Source of the DNA: Cryptomeria japonica
Lineage: Eukaryota > Streptophyta > Pinopsida > Cupressales > Cupressaceae
Direction: 5' to 3'
Assembly (NCBI RefSeq): GCF_030272615.1
Contig: NC_081414.1
Coordinates: 760,891,148-760,955,147, forward strand
Length of the DNA stretch: 64,000 nucleotides
Below, in pieces: positions 11,919 to 24,153 of this stretch. Within the stretch, counting starts at the first letter, position 1. Each line of letters begins with the position of its first letter. The notes under the pieces are model-generated. The model was given only the letters and a program-made list of their open reading frames with translations. It was not told where the DNA came from and did no database searches. The translations under genes were made by a program, and so were the position numbers.

Positions 11919-12252
11919 CATTGATGGCAACACAAGATGGAAAAACCATCAAAGTGCCAAAACAGAAATGTCAAGTATAAAAACCAATAATCTTCTCAAA
12001 GTAACAATCTCTCCCCCTGAGAGTAACATGAGTTTCTTTATGTTTTCCTATACCAAGATAATGTGTTTCTCCATAGATATCTCTCCCCCTTTGACATCAA
12101 ATGTTAAAGTTACAACATACCAACTGTTATATACAAAATACCAACCAATTTCACAATACCAACTACTCCCCCTGAGAAGTAGCTTCCTCATCAAAGCCGG
12201 AGTAAGAATATATCTCTGTTAATTCTGCTAGTTGATGACAGACATCAACTCT
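11919..12252 (-). other. Copia 3' untranslated region
   Basis: Between the RNase H stop codon and the polypurine tract. Contains several runs of CTCCCCCTTTGG-like sequence (plus strand), meaning repeated polypurine-like motifs. No gene. Confidence 0.5.
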
Positions 12253-15200
12253 CTAAGTGTCTACCGGTCGGGGTATGACCCCAAGCTGTTCTCTGAGATA
12301 CTCAAAAGCCTCCTTAGGCAAAGGTTTAGTGAAAATATCTGCAAGTTGTTCTTTAGTATTCACATAAACCAATTGTATTTCTTTTGCTTCAACTTTTTCC
12401 CTTAGAAAATTCAGTTTGATAGAAACATGTTTTTTTTTAGAATGTAATACCGGATTCTTAGATATATCAATTGTTGTTGTGTTATCACAATAGATAGTTA
12501 TAGGTTCATTGCATTTTACCTTCAAATCTTTCAATATTTGTTTAAGCCAAAGTACCTATGTACAGTTAGTTGATACTACAACATATTCTGATTCTGTTGT
12601 TGATAAAGATGTACAACTTTGTTTCTTACTCAACCAAGAAACTAATCTGTTTCGAGGAAAAAATGCTCCTCCGGTGGTGCTTATTCTATCATCCACATCT
12701 CCTGCCCAATTTGCATCTGTGTATGCACATAGGTCAAAGTTTTCATCTCTAGGATACCATAATCCAAGATTTGTAGTGCCTTGTAAGTACCGGAAAATCC
12801 TTTTTACAGCTGATTCATGATTTTCTCTAGGATTACTCTGAAATCTTGAAACAATACATACTGCATTCATGATATCAAGTCTTGTTTGTATTAAATATAG
12901 TAAACCTCCTATGATAGATTTGTACCTTGTTGGATTAACTGGTGTAGATTCATCTCTTAAAGATAGTTTGTCATTTGTAGTCATAGGTGTGCTTACCGAT
13001 TTAGAGTTCTCCATTCCAAATTTCTTAAGTAACCCTTTTAAGTATTTTGATTGACTAAAAAATATACCTTTGTCAGTCTGTGAAATCTGCAATCCTAAAA
13101 AGAATCTTATTTCACCAATCATAAACATTTCAAATTCTTGCTTCATTTTGATAGAAAAGTCTTTACACAATCCATCTTCTCCTCCAAATAATATATCATC
13201 AACAAAAAATTCTATAGCCAAGATGTCATCATCAGTCACTTTGTAGTATAAGTTACTATTAGCATTACCTTTAGAAAAAACAATTTTCATACCAAGCTCT
13301 TGGGGCTTACTTCAACCCATACAATGCTTTCCTTAACCTGCAAACCATATCTTTGTCATCTGTCAAAGAAAATCCATCAGGTTGTTCAATGTAAACTTCC
13401 TCCTCAAGATCTCCATTCAAAAATGCACATTTAATATCCATTTGATATACTTTGTACTTCTTATGTGCTGAAAAGGCCAAAAACAATCTAACTACCTCAA
13501 CTCTAGCTACTGGTGCAAAGGTCTCATTATAGTCGATTCCTTCCTTTGAGAATATCCTTTACACACTAGTCTTTCTTTATTTCTGATAACCTTTCCATCT
13601 TCATTAAGTTTGTTTCTAAATAACCATTTTGTTCCAGTTACATTTTTATCTTTAGGCCGGGGAACTAATGTCGAAGTGTTATTTTTCTCAATTTGCTCTA
13701 ATTCTTCTTCCATAGCTTTAGTCCAATACTTATCTTCACATGCCTCATTAATTGATGATGGTTCAATTTGAGAAATAAGACATACCTTTTCATTTGCCAA
13801 TCTTCCTCTTTTCATAACTCCTTTGTATTTGTTTCCAATTATCTGATCTTCAGAATGATTCAATCTTATATAACGGGGTGTCTTTGTTTGCTATTGTTCC
13901 TCAGTCACAATGGAATTTTCAGATGATACCGATGTAACTGGATCTTCACTCTATACCGATGGATTCAGTGTAGGTTCATTTGTTAGAATTTCTGTTGTCA
14001 GTTCAGAATCTATATACCTTGAAGTTCATCTGAATTGTTCATTAATCTTTACATTTGTACTTTCAACAATTTTTTGCAATATCTTGTTAAAACATATATA
14101 TGCTTTACTCTTAGATGAATAACCAATAAATATAACTTCGTCACTTCTAGGATCAAATTTCCCAATATACTCATCTCTTCTAATATAGCATTTGCTTCCA
14201 AATATTCTGAAATATTTAAGAGTAGGAGTAATACCAAACCATAGTTCATGAGGGGTCTTACTAGTTTCACCTTTGATGTGAACTTTGTTGAATGTATAGA
14301 CCGTTTTACTTACTACTTCTCTCCAATATACATGTGGTAGATTTGCTTCTGATAACATACTTCTAGCAGCATCCAAGATAGTTTTGTTTTTCCTTTCAAC
14401 AACTCCATTTTGCTGAGGTGTCTGAGGTGCTGATAGCTATCTTCTAATTCCATTCACTTCACATAATGTATTAAACTCCTTAGATGTGAATTCTCCTCCT
14501 TGATCTAATCTTAAACATTTGATTTTCTTACCGGTTTCATTTTCAACCATTGCTCTGAACATTTTAAACTTTCCAAGTGCTTCTGATTTTTCTCTAAGAA
14601 AAGTAACCCAACACATTCTAGAATAGTCATCAATGATTAGCATGAAATATCTATCACCTTGTAAGCTTTTAGTTCTAGTTGGACCACATAAATCAGTGTG
14701 AATTAAATCAAGAGCATTATTAGATTTTTCTTGAATACCTTTGAAACTAGCTCTAACCTGTTTTCCAAATTGACATTCCTTACATACTGTATTGTGAGGT
14801 TTGATAATTTTAGGTAAATCTCTAACTACCTTAGTAGTACTAATTTTTACCATGCAATCAAAGTTTACATGACAGAGTCTCTTATGCCATAGCCAACTTT
14901 CATCTATATGTGCAATCAAGCATGTCTTTTCACTGTTATTCAAGTGAAAGATATTACCTCTAGTCTGATTACCTATTGCAATTTCTAAACCAGTTTTGTT
15001 CATGATTTTGCATTTTCCATTCTTAAATTGTAACTGAAATCCTTTCTCAACTAATTGACCAACACTCAAAAGATTATGCTTTAAACCTTCAACATAGTAG
15101 ACATTGTCAATGTTATGTTTACCATCAAGAGATATTGAACCCTTACCTTTGATCTGACAAGCTTTGTCATCTCCAAATCTTACTAAACTGCCATTATATT

Positions 15201-16383
15201 CTTAAAAGTTCAAGAATTTACCTTTGTCTCCTGTCATATGATGTGAGCATCCAGAATCAATTATCCATTCATCCTTTACCTCAATTTTAGCTGCCAAGGC
15301 TTGTTCTACCAGTTGCACTGTAGGTGCCGGTTGATCTTTTGTTATAGCAACAAAAACCCATCCATTGTCTGTCGTATCTTCATCAGAATCATCAGTTACT
15401 CCTTCATCAGCAACATAACAAGATTTGTCCTTTTTCTTCTTAAATCTGTATCTCTGATATTCAGGATTATGCTTGTATGTCCTTCTAGCTTCTTCTCTTA
15501 GTCTAGCATGTCTATCAGGGCATCCAGAAGCCATATGACCAATCTTATTGCATTTAAAACATTTAAAGGGTGCTTTACCTTCATACTTACTTCCAATAGG
15601 ACCTTTAGGCATTTTTCTTGCAAATAGTGCTTCAAGTTCTTCAAGTTCTTCAGGTTATTTCCTACTTTCCTCAAGTTCTCTTGCATAAAAGGCTTTCCAA
15701 TCAGATTTGTCAAATGATGATGCAGATGATGTTGATGCTTTCAAAGTTAAATCTGTCTTTATAGTAGCAATAGGACCAAATTCCTCAATTTCAAAGGCTG
15801 AAAGTTTTCCAATCAATGTATCCCTAGTTACTGATGTATTAGACATTGTTCTTAATTCATATATAGCAGAAACCTTCATTTTGTATGCCGGTGGAAATCC
15901 TCTTAAAACTTTTGAAACAATTTCATCTTCACTTAAGGTTCCTCCACAATATTTTATGCCCAAAACATTTTCATTTACTCTTTCCATAAAAGCATAAATT
16001 CTTTCATCTTCTTCCATTTTCAAATTTTCATACTTGACCCGGAAGCTTTCAAGTTTTGCAATTTTGACTGTGGAATCTCCTTCATTCAGTGTTTGCAAAT
16101 GATCCCAAATAGCTTTAGTAGTTGATCTGTCTGATAATCCCATGATTTGTTGATCTGTCAATGCGCTCAAAAGTGCTTCTCTTGCTTTGCAATCATTTTC
16201 TTCATCTTTAGTCAAGTTAGCTGGAGCAGGCTAACCGAGAGTAATAGCAGTATAACCATTTTTTGTAACATCCCAGATATCCTTCCCAATGCAATTTAGA
16301 TGTGTCTCCATTCTGATCTTCCATATCCCATAGTTGGTTCCATCAAGTTTAGGACTGTCCTTCCTGAAATAGTTAGTAGACAT
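12253..16383 (-). pseudogene. Copia gag-pol polyprotein, broken
   Basis: Starts at a Met at 16383. Most of the 4.1 kb stays in one frame. Gag (UBN2-like) runs to ~15650; a knuckle CFKCNKIGHMASGC is near 15540; the protease active-site stretch WIIDSGCSHHMTG is near 15240; integrase starts with a WHKRLCHVN zinc-binding region, then HTDLCGP and DDYSR. The reverse transcriptase has FVDDILFGG in place of the usual YVDD box. RNase H ends with YCDNTTTIDISKNP and HVSIKLNFLREKV. Stops interrupt it at, for example, 15655, 14437, 13507 and 12556. Two frameshifts flank 13300-13550. The stops at 14437 and 12556 fall at strongly conserved Gln positions. Confidence 0.92.
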
Positions 16384-16425
16384 TGGATCTCCTCAAGTTG
16401 TTAAACTTCTGCAAAAGAGGACTTC

Positions 16426-16437
16426 ACTCTAATACCA
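16426..16437 (-). promoter_or_regulatory. Primer-binding site of the copia element
   Basis: Minus strand reads TGGTATTAGAGT just inside the 5' LTR. It is two changes away from TGGTATCAGAGC, complementary to initiator-Met tRNA. Confidence 0.85.
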
Positions 16438-16439
16438 AT

Positions 16440-17481
16440 TGTTACGTCCTAGGGACTACTGAGAGTGGGGGGTGAATCAATTGTCTAAAACTTTAAACCA
16501 AAAACAACTTAATCGATTACTGCTTTAATACTGGTGAGATAGTCTGTTATACCGGTGGACAGATTTAACAGATAAATGCAATATCAACAAAGATTAATGC
16601 ATGAAACCAAAAGATAAAATCATCCACAACACATAACACCAATGTTTATACATGGAAACCCTATAAGGGGAAAAACCTCGGTGGGAAACCTTACCCACAA
16701 CCAGATGATACTACTACAAATAGTAAGTGTACATAAATGGGGTCTGCACGTATAGAAAGGCCAAGCATCTAGAGCTCACTGCTCAAACACAAATGGGAGT
16801 CACACTGATTACAATTGGATGGTTAAATCCAATAAGAATGTACTGCTCATATGCTAGATTCAGTACCGGTGTAATGCTAATATGCTTTCACAAAAAACTA
16901 GCTTCACCTTCGAATGATGTCTTCATGTATAGCTCTGCTTAATCTCGCATATCCCTTCACAATATACCTTCTTCACATTCTACATTCGATCTTACAATTA
17001 AGACCTTACATTTATACCATAACCTAAGACCATTTTTAGTAGGTCGGCTCTACAAGATATTACAATAAAAACATTTTACAAACAATACAATATCCGATGC
17101 AATAACCAATTGAACATGTTGGCTTAATGCATTTACAACATTAATTAATCATCTCCATAGTGTGCCATGCTGATCTGGAAAAGATAAACCTATCGGTGTA
17201 ACCCTGGATAACCCTGGACCTATTTGCCGGTAAAAGCAAATATGCAAATATGAATATACCAATGATCAATTCTCCAAGATAAGATGTCCACACGATGTCT
17301 TAAACATTACCGAGTGTATTCCATGTCATTCCAAGTGTCGGTGATCATTATATCCTGCCGGTGTACCATATACCAGTAACTGTGCAATAGTTACTTGCTT
17401 GCCAGTGAATGTTTGCTGGATCTCCAAAATGTTTTTAGTAGGTGTTGAAATCAATGACAAAACCATACCAAAATACCAACA
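16440..17481 (-). repeat. 5' LTR of the copia element
   Basis: Partner of 10850-11904. Plus strand begins TGTTACG and ends CCAACA. It would hold the element's promoter. Differences from its partner include many C/T and G/A changes. Confidence 0.9.
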
Positions 17482-17486
17482 AAATA
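17482..17486. repeat. Target duplication, right (AAATA)
   Basis: Pairs with AAATG at 10845-10849 on the other side of the copia element, four of five bases identical. Confidence 0.65.
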
Positions 17487-20240
17487 GTGCATCTTTCATT
17501 CTTCTTGTCATGGGAATGAACCATGAGCATGAGCACATCTGGGTGGCTAGGTTTACACTAGGTGTGCCCTTGTCTTTCTCTCCAAGACATCTGATTTTTA
17601 TGAGCCACCTTGTAGCGACGTTTTCCCTTGAGCACTCAAAGTGGAAAAAATAGCCAAACTTTGACGTTTCGTAACTCGGAGACCGTGGCACTTATGGATG
17701 ATCCATGTGAACCTATGGGGTCATGTTATTGCTACCTAAAAAATTCTCTCTTAGTTTTGGGAAACTCGATTCCATTTTCTTGTGGTGAGATTTTTTCTAT
17801 CGCATCAAAAACTGTTAAAAACGTCAGTGAGAGGTGGCAAACTAGTCCATCTTTCATTCTGCTTGTCATGGGAACAAACCACCAGTGCGAGTGCATCTAG
17901 GTGGTTGGTTTTATGCTAGGTGTGCATTTTTATCACTCCCCAAGGCTTCTGATCATTATGAGCCACCTCGTAGCGACGTTTTCCCTTGAGCGCTCAAAGT
18001 AGAAAAAATGGTTAAACTTTGACTTAGCGTAACTCAGAGACCGTGGAAATTATGGATGATGCATTTGAACCTATGGAGTCATTTTGTCACTACCTAAAAA
18101 CTTCTATCTCATTTTTGGGCAAATCAATTCCTTTTTCTTATGGTGAGATTTTTTCTATCGCATCAAAACTGTCAAAAACCATCAATGAGAGGTGGCAAAA
18201 TAGTGCATCTTTCATTCTGCTTGTCATGGGAATAAACCGCCAGTGCGAGTGCTTTCAAGTGGTAAATTTTATGCTAGGTGTGCCCTTGTATCACTCCCCA
18301 AGGCGTCTGATCATTACGAGCCACCTCGTAGTGACGTTTTCCATTGAGTGCTCAAAGTGGAAAAAATGGTCAAACTTTGACGTAGCGTAACTCAAAGACC
18401 GTGGCACTTATGGATGATTCATTTGAACCTATGGGTTCATGTTTTTTCTACCTAAAAAATACTATCTTGGTTTTGGGCAACTCAATTATTTTTTCTTGTG
18501 GTGATATTTTTTCTATCGCATCAAAAATTGTCAAAAACCGTCAATGAGAGGTGGCAAAATAGTGCATCTTTCATTTTGTTGTTCGTGGGAATGAACCGCT
18601 AGTGTGAGCATATCTTGGTGGTTGGTTTTACACTGGTTGTGCCCTTGTATTTCTCCCCAAGGCATCCGATCATTACAAGACACCTCGTAGCGACATTTTC
18701 CCTTGAGCGCTCAAAGTGGAAAAAACAGTCAAACTTTGACATAGCGTAACTGGGAGACCGTGGCACTTATGGATGATCCATTTGAACCTATGGTGTTGTT
18801 TTGTCACTTCCTAAAAAATATTATCTCAAATTTGGGCAACTCCATTCCATTTTCTTGTGGTGATATTTTTTCTGTCACATCAAAAACCATCAGTGAGAGG
18901 TGGCAAAATAGTGCATCTTTCATTTTGTTTGTCATGGGAATGAACCATCAGTGTGAGCATGTCTAGGTGGTAATTTTTATGCTAGGTGTGCCCTTGTCTC
19001 ACTCCCCAAGAAGTCCAATCATTATGAGCCACCTTGTAGCGACGTTCTCCCTTGAGCACTCAAAGTGGAAAAAATGGTCAAACTTTGACGTCCCGTAACT
19101 TGGAGACCATGGCACTTATGGATGATCCATTTGAACCTATGGAGTCATGTTGTTTCTATCTAAAAAAATATTATCTTGGTTTTGGGTAACTCGATTCCGT
19201 TATCTTGTGGTGATATTTTTTCTTTCACATCAAAAACCGTCAGTGAGAGGTGGCAAAATTGTGTATCTTTCGTTCTGCTTGTCGTGGGAATGAACCATCA
19301 GCACGAGTGCATCTAGGTGGTCACATTTATGCTATGTGTACCCTTATCTCACTCCCCAAGACGTCTAATCCTTATGAGCCACCTCATAGCGATGTTTTCC
19401 CTTGAGCACTCAAAGTGGAAAAAATGGTCAAACTTTGACGTCCCGTAACTCAGAGACCATGGCACTTATGGATGATCCGTTTGAATCTATGGGGTCATTT
19501 TGTTTCTGCCTAAAAAATACTATCTTGGTTTTGGGCAACTTGATTCCATTTTCTTGTGGTGAGATTTTTTCTGTCGCATCAAAAACCGTCAAAAACCATC
19601 AATGAGAGGTAGCAAAATAGTGCATCTTTTGTTCCGCTTGTCATGGGAATGAACCATTAGCATGAGTGAAACTAGGTGGTTGGGTTTATGCTAGGTGTGC
19701 CCTTGTCTCACTCCCCAAGATGTCTGATCGTTATGAGCCACCTCGTAGTGACGTTTTCTCTTGAGCGCTCAAAGTAGAAAAAAGGGTCAAAATTTGACAT
19801 CCCGCAACACCAAGACCATGTCACTTATGGATGATCCATTTGAACCGATGGGGTCATGTTTTTGCTGCCTAAAAAATCCTATCTCAGTTTCCAGAAAATC
19901 GATTCCATTTTCTTGTGGTCAAATTTCTCTGTCACATCAAAAACCGTCAGTGAGAGGTGGCAAAATAGTGCATCTTTCGTTTTGCTTGTCATGGGAACAA
20001 ACCATCAGTGCGAGCGTGTCCAGGTGGTCATTTTTATGCTAGATGTGCCCTTGCCTTTCTCCCCAATATGTTTGATCATTACGAGCAACCTCATAGCAAC
20101 ATTTTCCCTTAAGCATTCAAAGTGGAAAAAATGGTCAAACTTTGACGTAGTGTAAGTCGGAGACCATGGCACTTATAGACTATCTGTTTGAACCTATGGG
20201 GTCATGTCATTGCTGCCTAAAAAATCCTATCTCGGATTCG
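17482..20240. repeat. ~355-bp satellite array
   Basis: About 7.8 tandem copies of a 349-358 bp unit. The anchor CAAAATAGTGCATCTTTC recurs near 17481, 17838, 18196, 18554, 18903, 19256, 19612 and 19961. Units differ by scattered substitutions and small indels. Each contains TGAGAGGTGGCAAAATAG, a near-palindrome GTCAAACTTTGAC, and GAACCTATGGGGTCATG. Short open frames repeat in each unit but drift with indels, so I read it as non-coding. The array ends abruptly near 20240. Confidence 0.93.
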
Positions 20241-20857
20241 GATTATTCCTACTAGCCCTTCAAATCAGATAATTCAATAATAACTCAAAACTTTCCCAAA
20301 ACACTTGGAAAAAAAATTGCATATTCAGAAACCTATTTGCAAGTTATTTAACATATGTCAGAATTAGACTCAGTTATTTATAATCAAATGGTACAAGTTT
20401 CTTACAAATGTATTTATAATCAAATGGTACAAATTTGGGCTCTCAAAATTTGCAAATCAGCCCCATGGACACTTTTATATATAAAATTTGGCATCTTATA
20501 TAAACGATCAAGCTCATTACTATTTATATTTATAAAATTTTGCATCTTAATATGCAAATTACAACTCGTTGTTGTTTTTTTATACAAAAATTAGCATCTA
20601 TATATGCACATTACAACTCATTGTTGTTTTTTAATACAAAATTTAGCATCTAGATATGCACATTACAACTCATTGATGTTTTTATATACAAATTTTGGCA
20701 TCTACATATGCACATTATAGCTCATATGCATATTACAACTCATATGCATGTAGAGAACATCCAAAAAGTTAAGTTACAATGTTTCACAAAAGATATATAC
20801 AAAATTGTCAAAATTATTCTACCATATTACAGAATTATTCTTCTAGATGGCCCAAAA
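20241..20857. repeat. Spacer with ~52-bp tandem repeat
   Basis: Between the satellite array and the transposase stop codon. From about 20542 to 20745 a ~52-bp unit containing GCATCTAYATATGCACATTA and CAACTCATTGTTG repeats about 3.5 times, with weaker copies upstream. No gene. Confidence 0.7.
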
Positions 20858-23078
20858 TCAATCAAGTGAACCTTCTGGATCAGCTCTAACCCTTAGTGTC
20901 TCAATTATTGCCTCGTGGTCTGATTCACAAAATTTCCACAAATTTTGTTAAGAGGTCTACCATGATATTTAATCAAATGAATATTTGTTGCAACAAGAAG
21001 GTTTGAGTAATGAAGAATATGTCTATGTGTCTCAAAGTCCTCAAACAACCAGGCATTAGAATTTTGGATAGGGTACCTGCATTTTATTGAAGGATAATGC
21101 CAAAATCAATACAATGACTGCTAAATAAATGAGTTTATGAGGTCTCAATACAACTCGAACAACAACGGTACCTTCTAAGCCATGTCCCTGTCACAACAAC
21201 GGATCCTATTGGGTACTCAATACCCTCTCCATCAACCATTATAGAAGTCAATTTCTTTTTAGCCTCAATACAACAACACAAAAAGTAATATGTTCCTTCT
21301 TTATTGTTCTCATCTGCAATAACTGCATATACATGACCTACATTTAATAGACAGATATAAGTTAATACCAAAATCAACATAAGTTAATACTAATAAATTA
21401 AGCTTTAAATTATAGAAAATTGCAACCCTTTACCTGGTTCAACTATGTCTAATACATGGTCAAAATCCACAGATGCTTCAATCTAGTTCATTTGTAGTGC
21501 TCTAGGAAGTTGATATGTATCTAGGGTTTGCAAAGGTCTACAAGACCATTGGTCAACCCACTCTTTTGATTCACATTCATCCCACAAAAAATGCATACAC
21601 GAAGAGAAAAAGCATGCAATATGTCTAGTATAAATAACTAGTGATGTTGCATTTGAACTTCTAAATGAATGCATGTCACTTGATCCAGTAAGTGTACAAC
21701 AATCTAGATAGTTTTCAATTTTAGATTCACTTATTAACCAAAAATATCTAGAAACCATAGACTTACTTGCATTACTTGGTCCCATTGTAGAGCTACACCA
21801 TTGCACAATTGTTTTTGCATCTATTAACATTGTACCACCTTCATACTTAAATTCCTCTCTGGTAAGAGCTCTTTTTACACATGCTCCCGCACCATCATTC
21901 TCTCCCTTTCCATGCCCTGCCTCAATGAAATTCCAAAAATGTTGCACACCACTTTTCACATGCATCCTAGTCAACCAGTAGAACATCCTTCCATTCTTGA
22001 ATTGTGCAGTGCAATTGTCCGGCCATATTAAGTGTTGGTTGTATCTTATATCTCTTTCCCTTAAACTATCATAGAAGACTGTAAAGAATCCTTGCACAAA
22101 CTCTAAGGAATGAGTACGATCATCACTGATATAGAAGTGATATTCTCTTATAACCTTTCTTTCCTCCTCGGTGCTATCATGTGCATGCATGAATGCTATG
22201 TGTACAAAAATTGTAACTTGTGTAGAGTGGTAATACATAGACTGTACTTCATTTTATGGATTTAGTGTATAATTCTCATAAAAATCAATGACAAAGACAA
22301 TAGTGCTGAGGGGGAAAGTGTCCTTACACAACTTGAATTGCTCATCTAACCACCTAGCTCTATGTGTGTGACCTATGTACTCATATGCTAGTTTCTTTTG
22401 AAACATATTCATAAAATCAGCTACGCATATGTCCCTTTTCACTAACTCGCACCTCTTTAATTCTTTTCCATCTTTAACACCATATGTGACTGACTTATAT
22501 TTTCCAATAGAAACTAGTTCCTTACCAATTTCATGTGGGCTATCCAGATGTAGGAATCTATGCAACTGTTGCAAACCACCACATTTAGGAAAAAAACCTC
22601 TCAAACACATCATCTTATAGTAAATGCACTTGTCCTCTCATCTACATAATACACTTGAAATAAATTCTCTTGGTGACTTAGGAGGTGCTTGTAGACCACA
22701 TTCCTGTCAAACATTGTTAGTATGCAAAATACAACAGATATAGCGATAAATATCATAATGCATTGAAAATTAAACATGGACCCTACAAAAACATGTAGTA
22801 CATGCATGATTAATCTTAACATAAAATGGTTTTGTCATCTCAAAAAATATTTGACTAATTTTAATCTGAGGAAAGCTCTGAAGAAACCTTTCATAAAATT
22901 GTGTTTGAGTTGTATCTAAATAGTGTTTTGGATGTGGCTCACGATTACTAATTCCAATTTTGCTTCTAACAACATCTCTTTGGTTGGGTGAAACCCTTGT
23001 GTTGTCATGCCAATATTTCTCAATTAACGTTCTTGGGTCAGTGCAAGAAGATGAGTCCACTTTTTGGCCAAAAAGTGG
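20858..23078 (-). pseudogene. DNA-element transposase (copy A), 5' truncated
   Basis: Homologous to the plus-strand gene at 24154-27180 over its C-terminal ~600 residues. It contains YWHDNTRVSPN (near 23000), DFYENYTL (near 22275), DNCTAQFKNGRMFYWL (near 22010), GHGKGENDGAGACVKRAL (near 21890), and the tail GHVYAVI...YPIGSVVVTGTWLRRY. The acidic positions, including D in NDGAG, are kept. One intron (21433-21338) matches that of the other copy. A second (21171-21077) is absent there. A frame break near 22610-22800 may be a further intron. A 1-bp shift near 20935 and stop codons break it. The N-terminal ~300 codons are missing. I do not know a family name. Confidence 0.75.
23057..23078. repeat. 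Perfect 22-bp palindrome
   Basis: Arms CCACTTTTTGG and CCAAAAAGTGG meet with no spacer, at the point where copy A's homology to the other transposase becomes uncertain. Confidence 0.85.
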
Positions 23079-24153
23079 AAGTGTTTTCCCTGTTTTTCAG
23101 ATTTTGTCTCACTTGAGCTTAAATTTTGAAACACTTAGAGATTGAATCTTGGAAAAAGTCAGTAATATAAAAGATAGCTCTCTGAGTGTACTTTTCAAAT
23201 ATATAATTTATTTTAATACCCACATAATAAAAAATAACTTTTTGAATGGAGTTCTAAAAACTATGTTTTAAAAATGCCTGTTTCAGGACCATACCATGCA
23301 TGTGTACGACCCACACTTTTTGACACAATTAAAATTATTTTCTCAAACCGTTTTGGGAAATGGTTTGTAACACACTGAAGATTGATGAGCATATTTTTCT
23401 GTATTTTTTTTTCAAATATTTTTTTTTTAATTAATTTTTTAATGGCCGTAATTATCTTTTTAAAAATTTGACGTGTACGATCCACATAATTTGACGTAAA
23501 CTTAGCATTTTTTGATTTTTTTTTTTTTTTAAATTGAAAAGAATTTTGTCTAGATTGATGACATATAATTTTTTTTTCAAAATTCATTAAAATAAAAAAG
23601 TTATTAAATTAAGAAAATTAGTTAATATTTCAAATTTATGAACCTGATTTAGTATAAATTAAATGAAAAAGAGTTAAAATAATCAATTTTTAAATTAATT
23701 TACATATTTAGAATCTAGACAGTATAATCTAAAATGGGTTTCAATTTCGTATAAAATTTCTCTAATTAGAGGCACGTAAACTATTTCATTTCATCATATT
23801 TGTGCTTTCATTCATGGAGCTTTGAATTTGCAGGTTCATGTCTCAAGTGTGGCCATCCCAGGCCTATCCCGGGCCTAATCCCGAGGCAAGAGGCGGGTTG
23901 TGAATTCAAATTTTTTATATAAAATGGGGGCCCATTTCATTTTTTGCCCGTTAGATTTAACAACGGGCCCCCGTTTCTAAATAACCGTTACTGTAAAAAA
24001 AAAGATAGATTGCATCGATTTACGACACTATCATTGAAATCCATACTGACAAAGATTTTTTACATCATTTGGCAGTACTTTTTAATATTTTTTACATGAT
24101 TTTTTGAAGAACTCAGTAAAAAGATATTATTTTTTGAAGACGAGTTTGTAAAA
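23079..24153. other. Gap between two divergent transposase copies
   Basis: No gene. AT-rich, with two copies of GTGTACGAYCCACA about 170 bp apart (near 23301 and 23471), and GC-rich palindromic motifs at 23870-23990 (GGGGGCCCAT, AACGGGCCCCCGTT). These lie 150-280 bp before the start codon of the plus-strand transposase, so its promoter and perhaps the element's end lie here. I could not find a terminal inverted repeat or target duplication. Confidence 0.45.

Larger units (their letters stand above)
10850..17481 (-). mobile_element. Complete Ty1/copia retrotransposon
   Basis: Two LTRs (10850-11904 and 16440-17481, 1,055 and 1,042 bp), primer-binding site, polypurine tract and a near-matching 5-bp target duplication bound a 6.6-kb element on the minus strand. 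Domain order gag, zinc knuckle, protease, integrase, reverse transcriptase, RNase H is that of Ty1/copia. LTRs differ at roughly one base in ten near their ends, so insertion is old. It sits inside a satellite unit. Stops and frameshifts make it non-functional. Confidence 0.93.

Noticed and set aside
16426-16437. tRNA gene at the primer-binding sites
   Set aside because: Only the 12-base primer complement is present; no cloverleaf or A/B boxes.
17399-20155. Repeated short frames in the ~355-bp array (MALMDDPFEPMGS-type)
   Set aside because: They recur with the satellite period, drift with indels, and lack domain features. They are a by-product of the repeat.
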